From positions 193,883 through 257,882 of the forward strand of contig NZ_FNZN01000001.1 of the NCBI RefSeq assembly GCF_900109345.1: a DNA stretch of 64,000 nt. The letters are read 5' to 3'. How positions within the stretch are numbered: position 1 is the first letter of the stretch; each line of letters starts with the position of its first letter. The translations under genes were made by a program, and so were the position numbers. This stretch comes from Maribacter orientalis (GTDB lineage: Bacteria > Bacteroidota > Bacteroidia > Flavobacteriales > Flavobacteriaceae). The notes beneath the pieces were generated by a model. That model was not told the DNA's origin and made no database searches. It worked only from the letters and a program-made list of their open reading frames with translations. Below are positions 54,215 through 63,700 of the stretch, piece after piece.

Positions 54215-54296
54215 AAACTGTTATTAATGTAGTATATATGGGGCTGATATGAACCATAGTTAAGACTAAATTAGATTAAAGCCTACTTGAATATAC

Positions 54297-54308
54297 TGAT
54301 ATTTATCA
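54297..54308 (+). promoter_or_regulatory. FNR-like box upstream of the sigma-like gene
   Basis: TGATATTTATCA, a perfect palindrome identical to 46687-46698. 23 bp later CACTTTTA (54332-54339); 61 bp to the start codon. Confidence 0.78.
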
Positions 54309-54369
54309 TATTAATTACACGAATAAGGTTGCACTTTTATACTGGTATTAATCCTTTAAGTTTAGAATT

Positions 54370-55128
54370 ATGAATATAGAAATAAATGATATGCGAGTTA
54401 TAATGAAAGAAACGTATTCTAGATTAGTCTCATATAAAAGTGAGAATAATCAAGAGTCGTTTAATAAAGAGCTTTTAAAAATTCTTCCAAAAATATATCG
54501 GTATGTAGCTAAACGATTAAATAGCGCAGTATCTAAGGGAAAATTGAATAAAGGCATGTTTAAGCCGAATGATTTCACGGATCAATTATTTATTGAGGTC
54601 TATGACAATTTAGGGGAAATAAAAAATGAAAATGAACTACATACTTTTCTCTATAAAAAAGTAGATCAGTTATTGGAAGACAGTTTGGTAGAAGAGGAGT
54701 TTGATCATGCGTTCTTTGATAATATAGACACTTATTCAAAACCAGAGTGGGAAGCAATGGAAGAAAAATATAGCAGAGACGGTGATGGTGATTTTGTAAT
54801 GTTAGAAGAAATGGATGATAAATCCTTAAATAAGCATGATTATACCCTTGACCATGTTTTTATTACGGATGAAGAAAAAGAACTTGCAGAAAAATTAGAT
54901 GCTTCTTTGAATAAAGATCGCGTTGCACGCCATGTGCAGTTGGTGCTTGATAAGATGGATACGCGTATGAGAACAATTTTTCAGCTTTTTACAAATGAGG
55001 GCTTTACTTTAAATGAGATTGCAAATATTAGAGATGCCAAGCTCAGTGAAGTGGAGAAAGATTTGATGGAGGCACGTAAAATACTTAGAAACAGTATTGA
55101 AAAGCGATTCTTAATTGATAGTAATTAG
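54370..55128 (+). CDS. Sigma-70-like protein (divergent)
   Basis: A 252-residue protein. The last 60 residues (RMRTIFQLFTNEGFTLNEIANIRDAKLSEVEKDLMEARKIL) look like sigma region 4, with its helix-turn-helix and paired acid residues. The first 110 residues (ILPKIYRYVAKRLNSAV, FTDQLFIEVYDN) may be a diverged region 2, separated by an acidic linker (about 125-165). It could be a sigma factor or an adaptor. It has a strong FNR-like promoter, so it would form a second regulatory tier. Confidence 0.6.
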   Translation: MNIEINDMRVIMKETYSRLVSYKSENNQESFNKELLKILPKIYRYVAKRLNSAVSKGKLNKGMFKPNDFTDQLFIEVYDNLGEIKNENELHTFLYKKVDQLLEDSLVEEEFDHAFFDNIDTYSKPEWEAMEEKYSRDGDGDFVMLEEMDDKSLNKHDYTLDHVFITDEEKELAEKLDASLNKDRVARHVQLVLDKMDTRMRTIFQLFTNEGFTLNEIANIRDAKLSEVEKDLMEARKILRNSIEKRFLIDSN

Positions 55129-55140
55129 ATTATAATAAAA

Positions 55141-55171
55141 ATGCTTTCATTAAACAATGAGAGCATTTTTA
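55141..55171 (+). terminator. Terminator after the sigma-like gene
   Basis: ATGCTTTCATT (55141-55151), AAAC loop, AATGAGAGCAT (55156-55166), one G-T pair, then TTTTT. Confidence 0.8.
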
Positions 55172-55205
55172 TAGTTTAAGTTGTTTTTATTTTTAGGACT
55201 AAATC

Positions 55206-55667
55206 CTAATAATCGTTTTTTCGAAACTTTCCGGTTATTTCAGAGATATTGATACGAAATACAATGGGTATATCTTCAGCATCAATTTTAGCGGAAAACT
55301 CGCTTATGTATTTTGGATGCTCACCGTAGTTGTTTTTAATAACTTTCTTTACTCCCTCAGAAAACTCATGAAGCATATATTTTGCATCAATGCGTGAGAG
55401 TTCTTCAAAAGTACCTTGTACGAGTACCGACTTCCAATTCGAGATAGAAGCTATCTCGTCAATGGCTAAACAAACGGCAGTATTTTTTCTCATCTCCCGA
55501 ATTTTATGACCTTCAGAAGAATAACTAGTAATACTATTGGTCTCAGAATCATAGAAATAAGTAATGGGAACAATATGTGGACATCCTCCTGAAATATAAG
55601 CTAGTCGCCCTATGTAGTTATGTTCAAGGAGTGCTGTACATTCCTTTTCATCCAAATTTCTTCTCAT
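55206..55667 (-). CDS. Pyridoxamine 5'-phosphate oxidase-like flavin protein
   Basis: Start set at the ATG ending at 55667 (153 residues; MRRNLDEKECTALLEHNYIGRLAYISG). The split-barrel fold with CPHIVPITYFYD, HKIREMRKNTAVCLAID and SWKSVLVQGTFEEL fits the FMN-binding pyridoxamine-phosphate oxidase-like family, as in many DosR/stress regulons. Its box TGATATTGGTCA with TATATTTA 23 bp on shows that it belongs to the regulon. Confidence 0.85.
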   Translation of the reverse strand: MRRNLDEKECTALLEHNYIGRLAYISGGCPHIVPITYFYDSETNSITSYSSEGHKIREMRKNTAVCLAIDEIASISNWKSVLVQGTFEELSRIDAKYMLHEFSEGVKKVIKNNYGEHPKYISEFSAKIDAEDIPIVFRINISEITGKFRKNDY

Positions 55668-55724
55668 GACTTTTTTTATGTTTAATAATTCGATAAATAT
55701 ATAAATCATTGAAGTAGTGGCATA

Positions 55725-55736
55725 TGATATTGGTCA
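55725..55736 (-). promoter_or_regulatory. FNR-like box upstream of the flavin-protein gene
   Basis: TGATATTGGTCA on the plus strand (TGACCAATATCA in gene direction), 23 bp before TATATTTA (55694-55701). Confidence 0.75.
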
Positions 55737-55760
55737 GTAGTAGCCAAGATATAGTAATCA

Positions 55761-55830
55761 ACGAATTCTAGCTCATAGCCGACGAATACTAAAAGACCTT
55801 GTAATTACTGATTATTCACATTTAGATTTG
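55761..55830 (+). promoter_or_regulatory. Paired direct-repeat operator and promoter of the VIT-VWA gene
   Basis: ACGAATTCTA (55761-55770) and ACGAATACTA (55782-55791), 21 bp from start to start, then 31 bp to TAGATTTG (55823-55830), a perfect TANNTTTG. The second repeat ends 73 bp before the ATG at 55864. The layout, two repeats two helical turns apart, is that expected for LytTR-type regulators. Confidence 0.72.
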
Positions 55831-55863
55831 ACTTTAAATAATACTAATCTAAAAACAACGATC

Positions 55864-58020
55864 ATGAAATTACTTTACTCCATTTTACTATGCTTAACCT
55901 TCTTCACAGGTTTTGCTCAAGATGATAATAGTCCGTATTTATTGGTGTCTACCGAAAATGCGTTAATTCCATTAAAATCTTCAAAAACGGCTGTGAATAT
56001 ATCGGGCACTATTGCTCATGTTCAAGTTACACAAGTGTATCAGAATAAAGGAGCTCAGCCTCTAGAAGCTAGATATGTATTTCCACTCTCTACACAAGCT
56101 GCAGTACATAAAATGCAAATGACCATTGGCAATAGAATTGTAAATGCTAAAATATTTGAAAAACAAGAAGCCCAAAAGGTATATGAAACTGCGCTGAACG
56201 AAGGCAAACGTGCAGCAAAATTAGACCAAGATAGACCCAATGTGTTTAAAATGAACGTTGGTAATATTATGCCTGGCGATGAGATTGCAATAGATATCTA
56301 TTACACAGAAACATTGATACCTGTAAATGGCGAATATCAATTTGTAGCACCGGCAGTAGTGGGTCCACGATTTAAGGGCGAAAGTTCTAATAATGAAGAC
56401 AGTTTTAAAATGCCCTATACGGTTAAGGGAATTGCGGACAGTTTTGATTTTGATATCACCGTTACTTTAAATGCGGGTATGATTATTCAGAATATCAATA
56501 GCAAAACACATCAGGTCAATGTCAATTATCCAAATGCAAAAACCGTTGAGGTATTTTTATCTGAGGAAAATGAAAATCCTTCTAATAGAGATTTTATCTT
56601 GGATTATAACCTTCGTGGAAATCAAATAAATACAGGGATGTTACTATATGAAGGTAAGGATGAAAATTTCTTTACTTATCAAATGGAACCCAACAACAAT
56701 GTGGTTTTAGATGATATCCCAGCACGTGAGTATTTGTTTATTGTAGATGTATCAGGATCTATGAACGGCTATCCCTTAGAAGTGTCCAGAGAATTGATGC
56801 GAAATCTGTTGTGTGGATTACGAATGACAGATACGTTCAACGTTCAATTATTTGCATCTAGCTCCACAGTATTTAGTCCGGTATCGGTAGAAATCAATGA
56901 GCAGAACATTGAAGCAGCCATACGCTTTCTGTCCGATGGTCAAGGAGGTGGAGGTACCCGATTACTAAGCGCATTGAATTTTGCTTACAAACTACCAAGA
57001 AAGGATATGGGTGTTTCCCGCTCCATGGTCATTATAACCGATGGATATGTTAGTGTTGAAAAAGAAGCTTTCGAGCTTATAGGCAATAACCTTGACCAGG
57101 CAAATGTCTTCACTTTTGGAATAGGCTCTAGCGTAAACAGATATTTAATTGAAGGTATGGCTAAAGTATCTAATAGCGAATCATTTATTGCCACTACTTC
57201 TGAAGAAGCCCAAGAAGTAGCCAAGGATTTTGAGGTATATATTGCCAAACCTTTAGTAACGCGAATTAAAATTGAATCCAAAGGGTTTGATATGTATGAT
57301 CTAGCCCAGAAAAGTATACCAGATGTATTTGCGGCAAGACCCGTGTTAATATACGGTAAATACCGTGGAAAAGCCGAAGGGAGAATTATTGTAACCGGCT
57401 ATCAAGGTAAAAAGCGATTTAGAGAAGTATATAATGTATCTGATGGGCATTTAAGCAAATCGAACAAAGCATTAGGTTACTTGTGGGCAAGAAAAAGAAT
57501 AGGGGAGTTAGATGATTACAACCAACTATTTAATGAAGATGTAAAAGCTCAGGTAATAGCGTTAGGAGTAAAGTACAATTTACTCACCAATTACACCTCT
57601 TTTGTAGCTGTAGATGAAGCAATAGTGAATAAAGACGGAACATTGACCAAAGTAAGACAGCCGTTGCCTATGCCCAATACTGTAAATAATTCGGCAGTAG
57701 GTGCAGAAGCTGCGATAAAAGAAAGTAGCAAATTCAATCACACTTTCATCATGAATTTTGAAGAAGATATAGAGAAAAATATAAAAAGAAAATTGACGAT
57801 GGATTTTAAGGTGATGTATACCCAATTAGTAACCGAATACTTGAAAAAGTATGAAAGCCTACGCTTAAAATTCAATGCGCAAGGTAAAGTTATTAGCGTT
57901 GAAAAATTAGAAAATGCTACCTGGACCGTAGATAAGAACATGCAATCGGAATTTGAGAAAATCGAATTAAAGTCTGTCAAAAAAGAATTGACCTTGACTT
58001 TAAAAAAAATAGTTAGTTAG
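55864..58020 (+). CDS. Secreted VIT-VWA domain protein
   Basis: The ATG at 55864 gives a Sec signal peptide (cleavage near TGFAQD) and 718 residues. A VIT (inter-alpha-trypsin) domain spans about 20-150 (VTQVYQNKGAQPLEARYVFPL), followed by a VWA domain (about 285-450) with the metal site DVSGSM, GGGTRLLSAL and ITDGYVS. VIT-VWA proteins bind partner proteins through the metal ion site. First gene of the cluster read under the LytTR-like operator. The role is unknown; it probably acts in the periplasm or at the surface. Confidence 0.85.
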   Translation: MKLLYSILLCLTFFTGFAQDDNSPYLLVSTENALIPLKSSKTAVNISGTIAHVQVTQVYQNKGAQPLEARYVFPLSTQAAVHKMQMTIGNRIVNAKIFEKQEAQKVYETALNEGKRAAKLDQDRPNVFKMNVGNIMPGDEIAIDIYYTETLIPVNGEYQFVAPAVVGPRFKGESSNNEDSFKMPYTVKGIADSFDFDITVTLNAGMIIQNINSKTHQVNVNYPNAKTVEVFLSEENENPSNRDFILDYNLRGNQINTGMLLYEGKDENFFTYQMEPNNNVVLDDIPAREYLFIVDVSGSMNGYPLEVSRELMRNLLCGLRMTDTFNVQLFASSSTVFSPVSVEINEQNIEAAIRFLSDGQGGGGTRLLSALNFAYKLPRKDMGVSRSMVIITDGYVSVEKEAFELIGNNLDQANVFTFGIGSSVNRYLIEGMAKVSNSESFIATTSEEAQEVAKDFEVYIAKPLVTRIKIESKGFDMYDLAQKSIPDVFAARPVLIYGKYRGKAEGRIIVTGYQGKKRFREVYNVSDGHLSKSNKALGYLWARKRIGELDDYNQLFNEDVKAQVIALGVKYNLLTNYTSFVAVDEAIVNKDGTLTKVRQPLPMPNTVNNSAVGAEAAIKESSKFNHTFIMNFEEDIEKNIKRKLTMDFKVMYTQLVTEYLKKYESLRLKFNAQGKVISVEKLENATWTVDKNMQSEFEKIELKSVKKELTLTLKKIVS

Positions 58021-58044
58021 TTGGTGTCTCCATTAGGAGAAAAA

Positions 58045-58080
58045 GACCTGTGAGATTTTTAAAATCTTGCAGGTTTTTCT
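58045..58080 (+). terminator. Terminator after the VIT-VWA gene
   Basis: ACCTGTGAGATTTT pairs with AAAATCTTGCAGGT (58046-58059 with 58061-58074, two G-T pairs), then a T run. Confidence 0.75.
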
Positions 58081-58135
58081 TTTGCAATAATTCCTAGATA
58101 GAACATGTGAAAGTTGAATAATTACGAGTGCTTCA

Positions 58136-58205
58136 ACGAATTCTAGATGAGATGCTACGAATACTAGAATACCACCTAAAACCCTGTATGTCTATAGTAA
58201 TTTAG
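58136..58205 (+). promoter_or_regulatory. Second paired direct-repeat operator and promoter
   Basis: ACGAATTCTA (58136-58145) and ACGAATACTA (58157-58166), 21 bp start to start, then 31 bp to TAATTTAG (58198-58205, 7/8 to TANNTTTG). The second repeat ends 73 bp before the start codon at 58239, the same distance as at the VIT-VWA promoter. Confidence 0.75.
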
Positions 58206-58238
58206 AGGTATAGAAACAAAATCACTAAAATAAATATC

Positions 58239-58802
58239 ATGAAAAATTTAATCCTTTTTGCCTTTATACTAGGTGTTTGCGTGACTAACGCACAAGAATT
58301 TCAATTAACTGATAAATATAATGTAACTAATCAAAGAAGCATTGGTCAAGAGGAAGAAGACACATGGGCAATAGATGTAGTTGTTACCAATAATCCGGAA
58401 CATCATTTGGCAACATTAAATATCCAAGATTATGGCTTATTAGATGAAATACGCATCTCGGTTTTATCGAATCCTGGTCTAGAGGACATAACCGAAATAT
58501 TGAAGATTACCATAGAATACAATACTTGTTGTGCAAGTATAGAAGAGTTTTATTATATGGTAACCAATGATAGCAGTTTCATTGCATTGCTAAGTGTCAA
58601 AAATGAGTATGCCTACGAACCTATTTCAGACATCCACTACATTTTTCCAAATCAGCCATTTGGTAAGGAAGGAACCATTCTAAGAGCTGCATTACAATAC
58701 ACAGAAACATATACCATCAAAGACATTAAAGTGCTTCGCAGCATTGCTTGGAACGATGATGATTTTGATGCTGAAGATGCTATAACAGCAATTAATTATT
58801 AA
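58239..58802 (+). CDS. Secreted protein of unknown function
   Basis: A 187-residue protein with a Sec signal peptide (MKNLILFAFILGVCVTNAQ). The mature part is predicted beta-rich, with WAIDVVVTNNPEHHLATLNI, two adjacent Cys in EYNTCCASIEEF and an acidic end (DDDFDAEDA). I do not recognise the family. It has its own LytTR-like operator and promoter, and 21 bp later comes the SH3b gene. Confidence 0.6.
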   Translation: MKNLILFAFILGVCVTNAQEFQLTDKYNVTNQRSIGQEEEDTWAIDVVVTNNPEHHLATLNIQDYGLLDEIRISVLSNPGLEDITEILKITIEYNTCCASIEEFYYMVTNDSSFIALLSVKNEYAYEPISDIHYIFPNQPFGKEGTILRAALQYTETYTIKDIKVLRSIAWNDDDFDAEDAITAINY

Positions 58803-58823
58803 TAATCCATAAAATTTAGAATT

Positions 58824-59714
58824 ATGAGAAATGTAAAGAAAAGTGCCTTATTCCTATGCTTATTCGCATTGGTAAATGTAATCGCTCAAACAGAGCAAGT
58901 TGAGTTTGAAATAATGGACAAAGAAATACCAGTTGAAGAGCTAACATATGAGTATCTACTCGCCCACAAAGTATTTCTTAGAGAAAAGCCATCTGTAAGA
59001 AGTAAAAAAGTAACACTTCTAGATATTGGAACCAAAATGGTATTGTGGGAAAAGAGCCTGTACGCCAAAGAAATAGATGGCATAAGTAGTCACTGGTATC
59101 GCGTAACAACAGAAAATGAAACCGGTTGGGTTTGGGGAGGAATGATCGCACAAAAATCCTTCGGTAGTATAGCCGACAACCAAGTGAAGTTTGTGTATGG
59201 TTATGAAAGTAGTGGCAAAAATGCATCAGGTATTAAAGAAGTAAAATACCAGTTACGTGCCTTTAAAAACGGACAACAATTAGACAAGATGGTTTTGGAT
59301 AGTCTTTCCGCAATTCCTATACATATAGAAAACCATGGCAGCTTAGGTCTTTTTAATGTAGAAGATGTAATCACGGTAGATTTAGCCGATGCTGACTCTG
59401 GCTATCAAGTTGGTAAGAGTTATATATTTTGGAATAATGGAAGATTTAAGAAAGTTGCCAATTTAATTGACTATGCTGACACATCCTATTTAAAGACCGA
59501 GTCTTTTGTTTTTCCATCGGATATGCAAGGAGTTAAGAGTACAATTTTATTGAAAACAACCATTACCAAGAATATCAAAACCCTTGATGATGCCTTGGGA
59601 CAGAACAATGTAGAATTCATTACTACGCCGTATGTATGGAATGGGTCTAAGTTGATAAAAAAGGAAGGGGCTCCCGCAATTTCAAAAGATGCCGTTGTTA
59701 CTGCTGACTTTTAA
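58824..59714 (+). CDS. Secreted SH3b-domain protein
   Basis: A 296-residue protein with a signal peptide ending near VNVIAQ. Residues about 48-110 form a bacterial SH3 (SH3b) domain: VFLREKPSVRSKKVTLLDIGTKM then HWYRVTTENETGWVWGGMI. The rest is unassigned beta-rich sequence. SH3b domains in such proteins bind cell-wall peptides or glycans. It sits between the unknown secreted gene and the His/Cys protein gene with gaps of 21 and 9 bp. Confidence 0.72.
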   Translation: MRNVKKSALFLCLFALVNVIAQTEQVEFEIMDKEIPVEELTYEYLLAHKVFLREKPSVRSKKVTLLDIGTKMVLWEKSLYAKEIDGISSHWYRVTTENETGWVWGGMIAQKSFGSIADNQVKFVYGYESSGKNASGIKEVKYQLRAFKNGQQLDKMVLDSLSAIPIHIENHGSLGLFNVEDVITVDLADADSGYQVGKSYIFWNNGRFKKVANLIDYADTSYLKTESFVFPSDMQGVKSTILLKTTITKNIKTLDDALGQNNVEFITTPYVWNGSKLIKKEGAPAISKDAVVTADF

Positions 59715-59723
59715 AAAAATAAA

Positions 59724-60755
59724 ATGAGCAAGTATAATATCATAGTATTGGTTTGTGTTCTAATGCTAGTCAGTAAGAAGCCGTTTTCGAAAATATTAGA
59801 AACGGCTCTTGCTACGCCTTTAAAAATAGAGAACGTAGAAGAATCTATAGTATTTATTGCTGGTTTTGATGAAGGTGATAATACCTACTATACGAATGCT
59901 AAAAACTATTTCACAAAAAAGGAAATGAAAATAGTTGAAGGATTATATTCTATTGATGAGATACTGAATTATATAAATAGGGCAGGTGATAGGCAAGTTC
60001 GTTTTAAAGAAATTCATGTGGTTAATCATAGTAATGCTTGGTTAGGTATGTCCTTAAAGACAACAAATTCTGGTGAGCGAATAACTGTCAAGACCTTACA
60101 AATTGCTATTCAGGAAAATAGGATTCAGGCAATTAAGAACGGTGCGACTTCAGATTCAAAAATTATATTTCATTCCTGTGGTTTAGGAGAAAATCAAGAT
60201 TTGTTGCAAGAACTAAAAATCACTTTTGGTGCAAAACAAGTGTATGCATCTGCTTATTTTAATGTATTCGGGGGTAAATATGCAGACCATTATTTAGCGA
60301 AACCGTATTACGGATATTACCCTACCGCAGAATCTCAAGGACCTGATTATCTTGCGAAAGGTTTTGAATTTGATTACCCAGATGTAAATATCGATTGGTT
60401 TACTGCGTTAAAAACGAGACAAGAATCTTCCTTCGGTAAAGCCTATAGTTTCAAATTTAATATACCGATAGATTGGGAGTTTACTTTTGATTCTGTTAAT
60501 GATATGCCTAATTTGAAAGATAAAGATGCAATTATGGATTGGATATCAGAATCTCCAGAAATGGCTGAGGTGCTGTTTAAATTGAACATTCCCATTGAGA
60601 AATTCCGTTGGAGGAGCTCTATTCTAGGCAATAAATTAATAATAAAAGGAAAAACAACGGTACTCTGTGTATTGGCACCTATTTTGCAGTCTAATGGTGG
60701 CAGTGAGTATCAAAATATAACCATACAAGACAGCTCTTTATATCAAATATTATAG
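59724..60755 (+). CDS. Unknown protein with possible caspase-like His/Cys dyad
   Basis: A 343-residue protein with a hydrophobic N-terminus that may be a signal anchor. EIHVVNHSNAWLG (His102, also His98) and KIIFHSCGLGEN (Cys152) lie 50 residues apart at the ends of hydrophobic strands, the arrangement of caspase/gingipain-fold peptidases and DUF4347-like proteins. The surrounding sequence has no other clear family match. A peptidase role is a hypothesis. It lies 9 bp after the SH3b gene. Confidence 0.45.
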   Translation: MSKYNIIVLVCVLMLVSKKPFSKILETALATPLKIENVEESIVFIAGFDEGDNTYYTNAKNYFTKKEMKIVEGLYSIDEILNYINRAGDRQVRFKEIHVVNHSNAWLGMSLKTTNSGERITVKTLQIAIQENRIQAIKNGATSDSKIIFHSCGLGENQDLLQELKITFGAKQVYASAYFNVFGGKYADHYLAKPYYGYYPTAESQGPDYLAKGFEFDYPDVNIDWFTALKTRQESSFGKAYSFKFNIPIDWEFTFDSVNDMPNLKDKDAIMDWISESPEMAEVLFKLNIPIEKFRWRSSILGNKLIIKGKTTVLCVLAPILQSNGGSEYQNITIQDSSLYQIL

Positions 60756-60796
60756 TCATTATAGCGTTAACTAATTACTTAAAATAGTATCCATAT

Positions 60797-63700
60797 TTGA
60801 ATGTACTTTTTAAATACTTTTTATGCTTCTGTTGTTTCTTAGGAACAATGCAATTGATTGCGCAAAACAGTCAGTTAAGGGCATACACTATTGAAGATGG
60901 TTTGCCCCAGTCTAAAGTATATGATATTGTACAAGATGAAATGGGCTACTTGTGGTTAGGAACTCAAGGTGGCGGATTGGCAAATTTTGACGGAAATACA
61001 TTTGAAGTATGGAATGAAAATAATGGTTTACTATCCAACTACATTGATGCCTTATACACATCTAACGATTCGCTTTTTGTTGGGAGTAGAAAAGGACTTT
61101 CTATAAAAGTCAAGAACCGTTTTGTCAATTTGGAATCTCCTCAAATACTTCAATTCTATTCCGTAGAAAACGTTCTATTCATAGGAACCAAAAACGGAGT
61201 ATATAGCTATTCTAAAAATAAAGAACTTCAGAAAATCACCATCAACCCAGCGATAGATGGGAGTGAAATCAATTCCATACTTTTTGATGGTAATTATTAT
61301 TGGTTGGCAACCAATAACGCCTTATGGAAACTTAATGAATTAAGTGGATCTGCCACTGAAAAAACTAAGGTTGAGGTTAATAATTTTAAGTCCGTCTTAG
61401 CACATAACAACAAGATACTTGCAGCAACTTTTGATGACGGGGTTTTTATAATGGACCAAGAAAACATTGATGATCAGTTTTTAATGCCAGAACCGTCACG
61501 TATAAATTCGATGTCAATTCAAAATGAAAATGAGTTATGGATAGCTACTGATAACGAAGGAATTACGATTGTAGAGACCAATAAATTTTCCGAGATAAAA
61601 CGTTTGAATACCTCTAGTGGATTAGCAACTCCGCATATAAGAAAGGTTATAAATGATGACAATGGCAACCTTTGGATTGCAACTTCTGGTGGCGGATTCT
61701 ATAAATATTTTCAGAATAATTTTAAGCATTATGACCAACGAACAGGTTTAAAAGGCAATCGTATTTATGCGGTTCATAATGCCCCAGACGGACTATGGTT
61801 TTCTAGTTCAGAAGCTGGTTTATCAAAAATTGATTCTGCGGGTATTCATCCCTTACCAAACGACGGTTCCTTTTTCGATGTAAAAATTAAGACGATTACC
61901 AGTGACACCAATGGCAATATTTGGGCTGGTTCAGATAATAGAGGCATGCTTTTTAGAGAGACTAAGATGGTCGATAGCTTAGTGTTCTCATCTAGCGAAA
62001 CCTATTTAATACAAATTGATACCGTTTCGGTAGAAAAGACTAGCAATCATATTATTGATGAAAGCAAAGGCTTTCCTTCAGATTGGGTTCGTTCTGTAAT
62101 TGCCGAAGATGATTACACTTGGGCAGCAACATATGCTCAAGGTATCGTAAAATTTAATTACTATTCAGATAACGATAGTTTAGTAGTTAGAAAGGCATTT
62201 ACAAAGCGAGATGGTATTTCAGACATGCTGATGAGAGTCTTTGTAAAAGACAATAATGGTAGGTTTTGGTACGCAACTCAAAACGGATATCTAGGTTATA
62301 TTGAGAATAATAAAGTTACAGCTGTTGAAACAGGTCTGGAACAGCAAACTTCTATTGGAACTATTCTTTTTGACAAACAGAACATCTATCTAGGTACTTC
62401 AGGTAAAGGTATTTGGTTTGAAAATAGTAGTAATCCGACAAATTTCCAACAACTTAAGGGAGCTAAAAACTTATCATCAAATAACATTTACCAACTCATT
62501 TTTGATGACCAAGGATATTTGTGGGCAGGTTCTGAGCGAGGAGTCGATAAAATAGAATTAAATCCTACTAACGAGATTGTAGACGTTGATCACTTTGGCA
62601 GAAATGACGGTTTTTTAGGAATAGAAACGTGCTTAAATGCCGTAGATAAGGATGACCAAGGTAACCTTTGGTTCGGGGCTATTTATGGTTTGACCAAGCA
62701 TATACCAACTGAAAGCAAGAAAGCGTCATTGCCTCCAACAGTTTATTTTACAGGAGTAGAGGAACGTTATAAAAAAATAGATTCCTTAGTTTTAAAAGAC
62801 TGGACAAATAGTAATAAAATACTTCAGCTTACTCCAGAACAAACGCAATTAGGTTTTTCATTTAGAACGGTAGATCTAGACCACCCAAATGAAATTGGAT
62901 ATAGAACAAGATTGGATGAAACGGAGTGGAGCCCGTGGGTAAAAGAGAACAAGCAAAATTACGCAGGTCTGGCGTATGGTCCACATAATTTTTCGGTGCA
63001 ATCTAGAAACTTCAGATGGCAAGAAAGTAAACCGATAAAATTCAGTTTTTTTATTGATAGTCCGCTGTATCAGAAAGATTGGTTTCAATGGTCGGTTTTA
63101 GCATTGGCGATTTTGATATTGTTAGGTTTTGGTCTGTTTTATATCCGTAAAATAAAAGCAAAAAATAAAGTGGAACAAGAGCGATTGAAAACGCAGCATT
63201 ACCTGCTTACCTTAGAACAGAAAGCACTTCAGTTACAAATGAATCCGCATTTTATATTTAATGTTTTGAATGGCGTTAAAGCTATGGCAGGTAACAAGCC
63301 AGAAAAGATGGATGCTACTATCAATAGTTTTGCTATTCTATTAAGGGAAACGCTTCAGAATTCAAGAAAGGGACATATCAGTTTAGCCCAAGAAATTAAA
63401 GCGTTACGGCATTATGTAGAAGTGGAGCAGTTAATGGCGCAGAAACCTTTTGAATACAATTTTAATATACAAACAACCCCTGATGCAGAAGAGATTTTGA
63501 TACCGCCTATGTTAATTCAACCATTTGTAGAAAATGCCATACGACATGGAATTTTAAAAGGCGATAAACCGGGCAAGCTTGAAATAGGTTTCAGCACTGA
63601 CGAAACGCATTTGCATTGTAATATAATTGATAACGGATTAGGTATTTTTAAATCTCAAGATGAAAAGCCAAAAACAGACCATCAATCTATGGCATTGACA

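Noticed and set aside
54245-54256. TGATATGAACCA as FNR-like box of the P-type ATPase
   Set aside because: The right half is ACCA rather than ATCA/GTCA, and no TANNTTTG-like element lies 23 bp away; the predicted -7 position would overlap the start codon.
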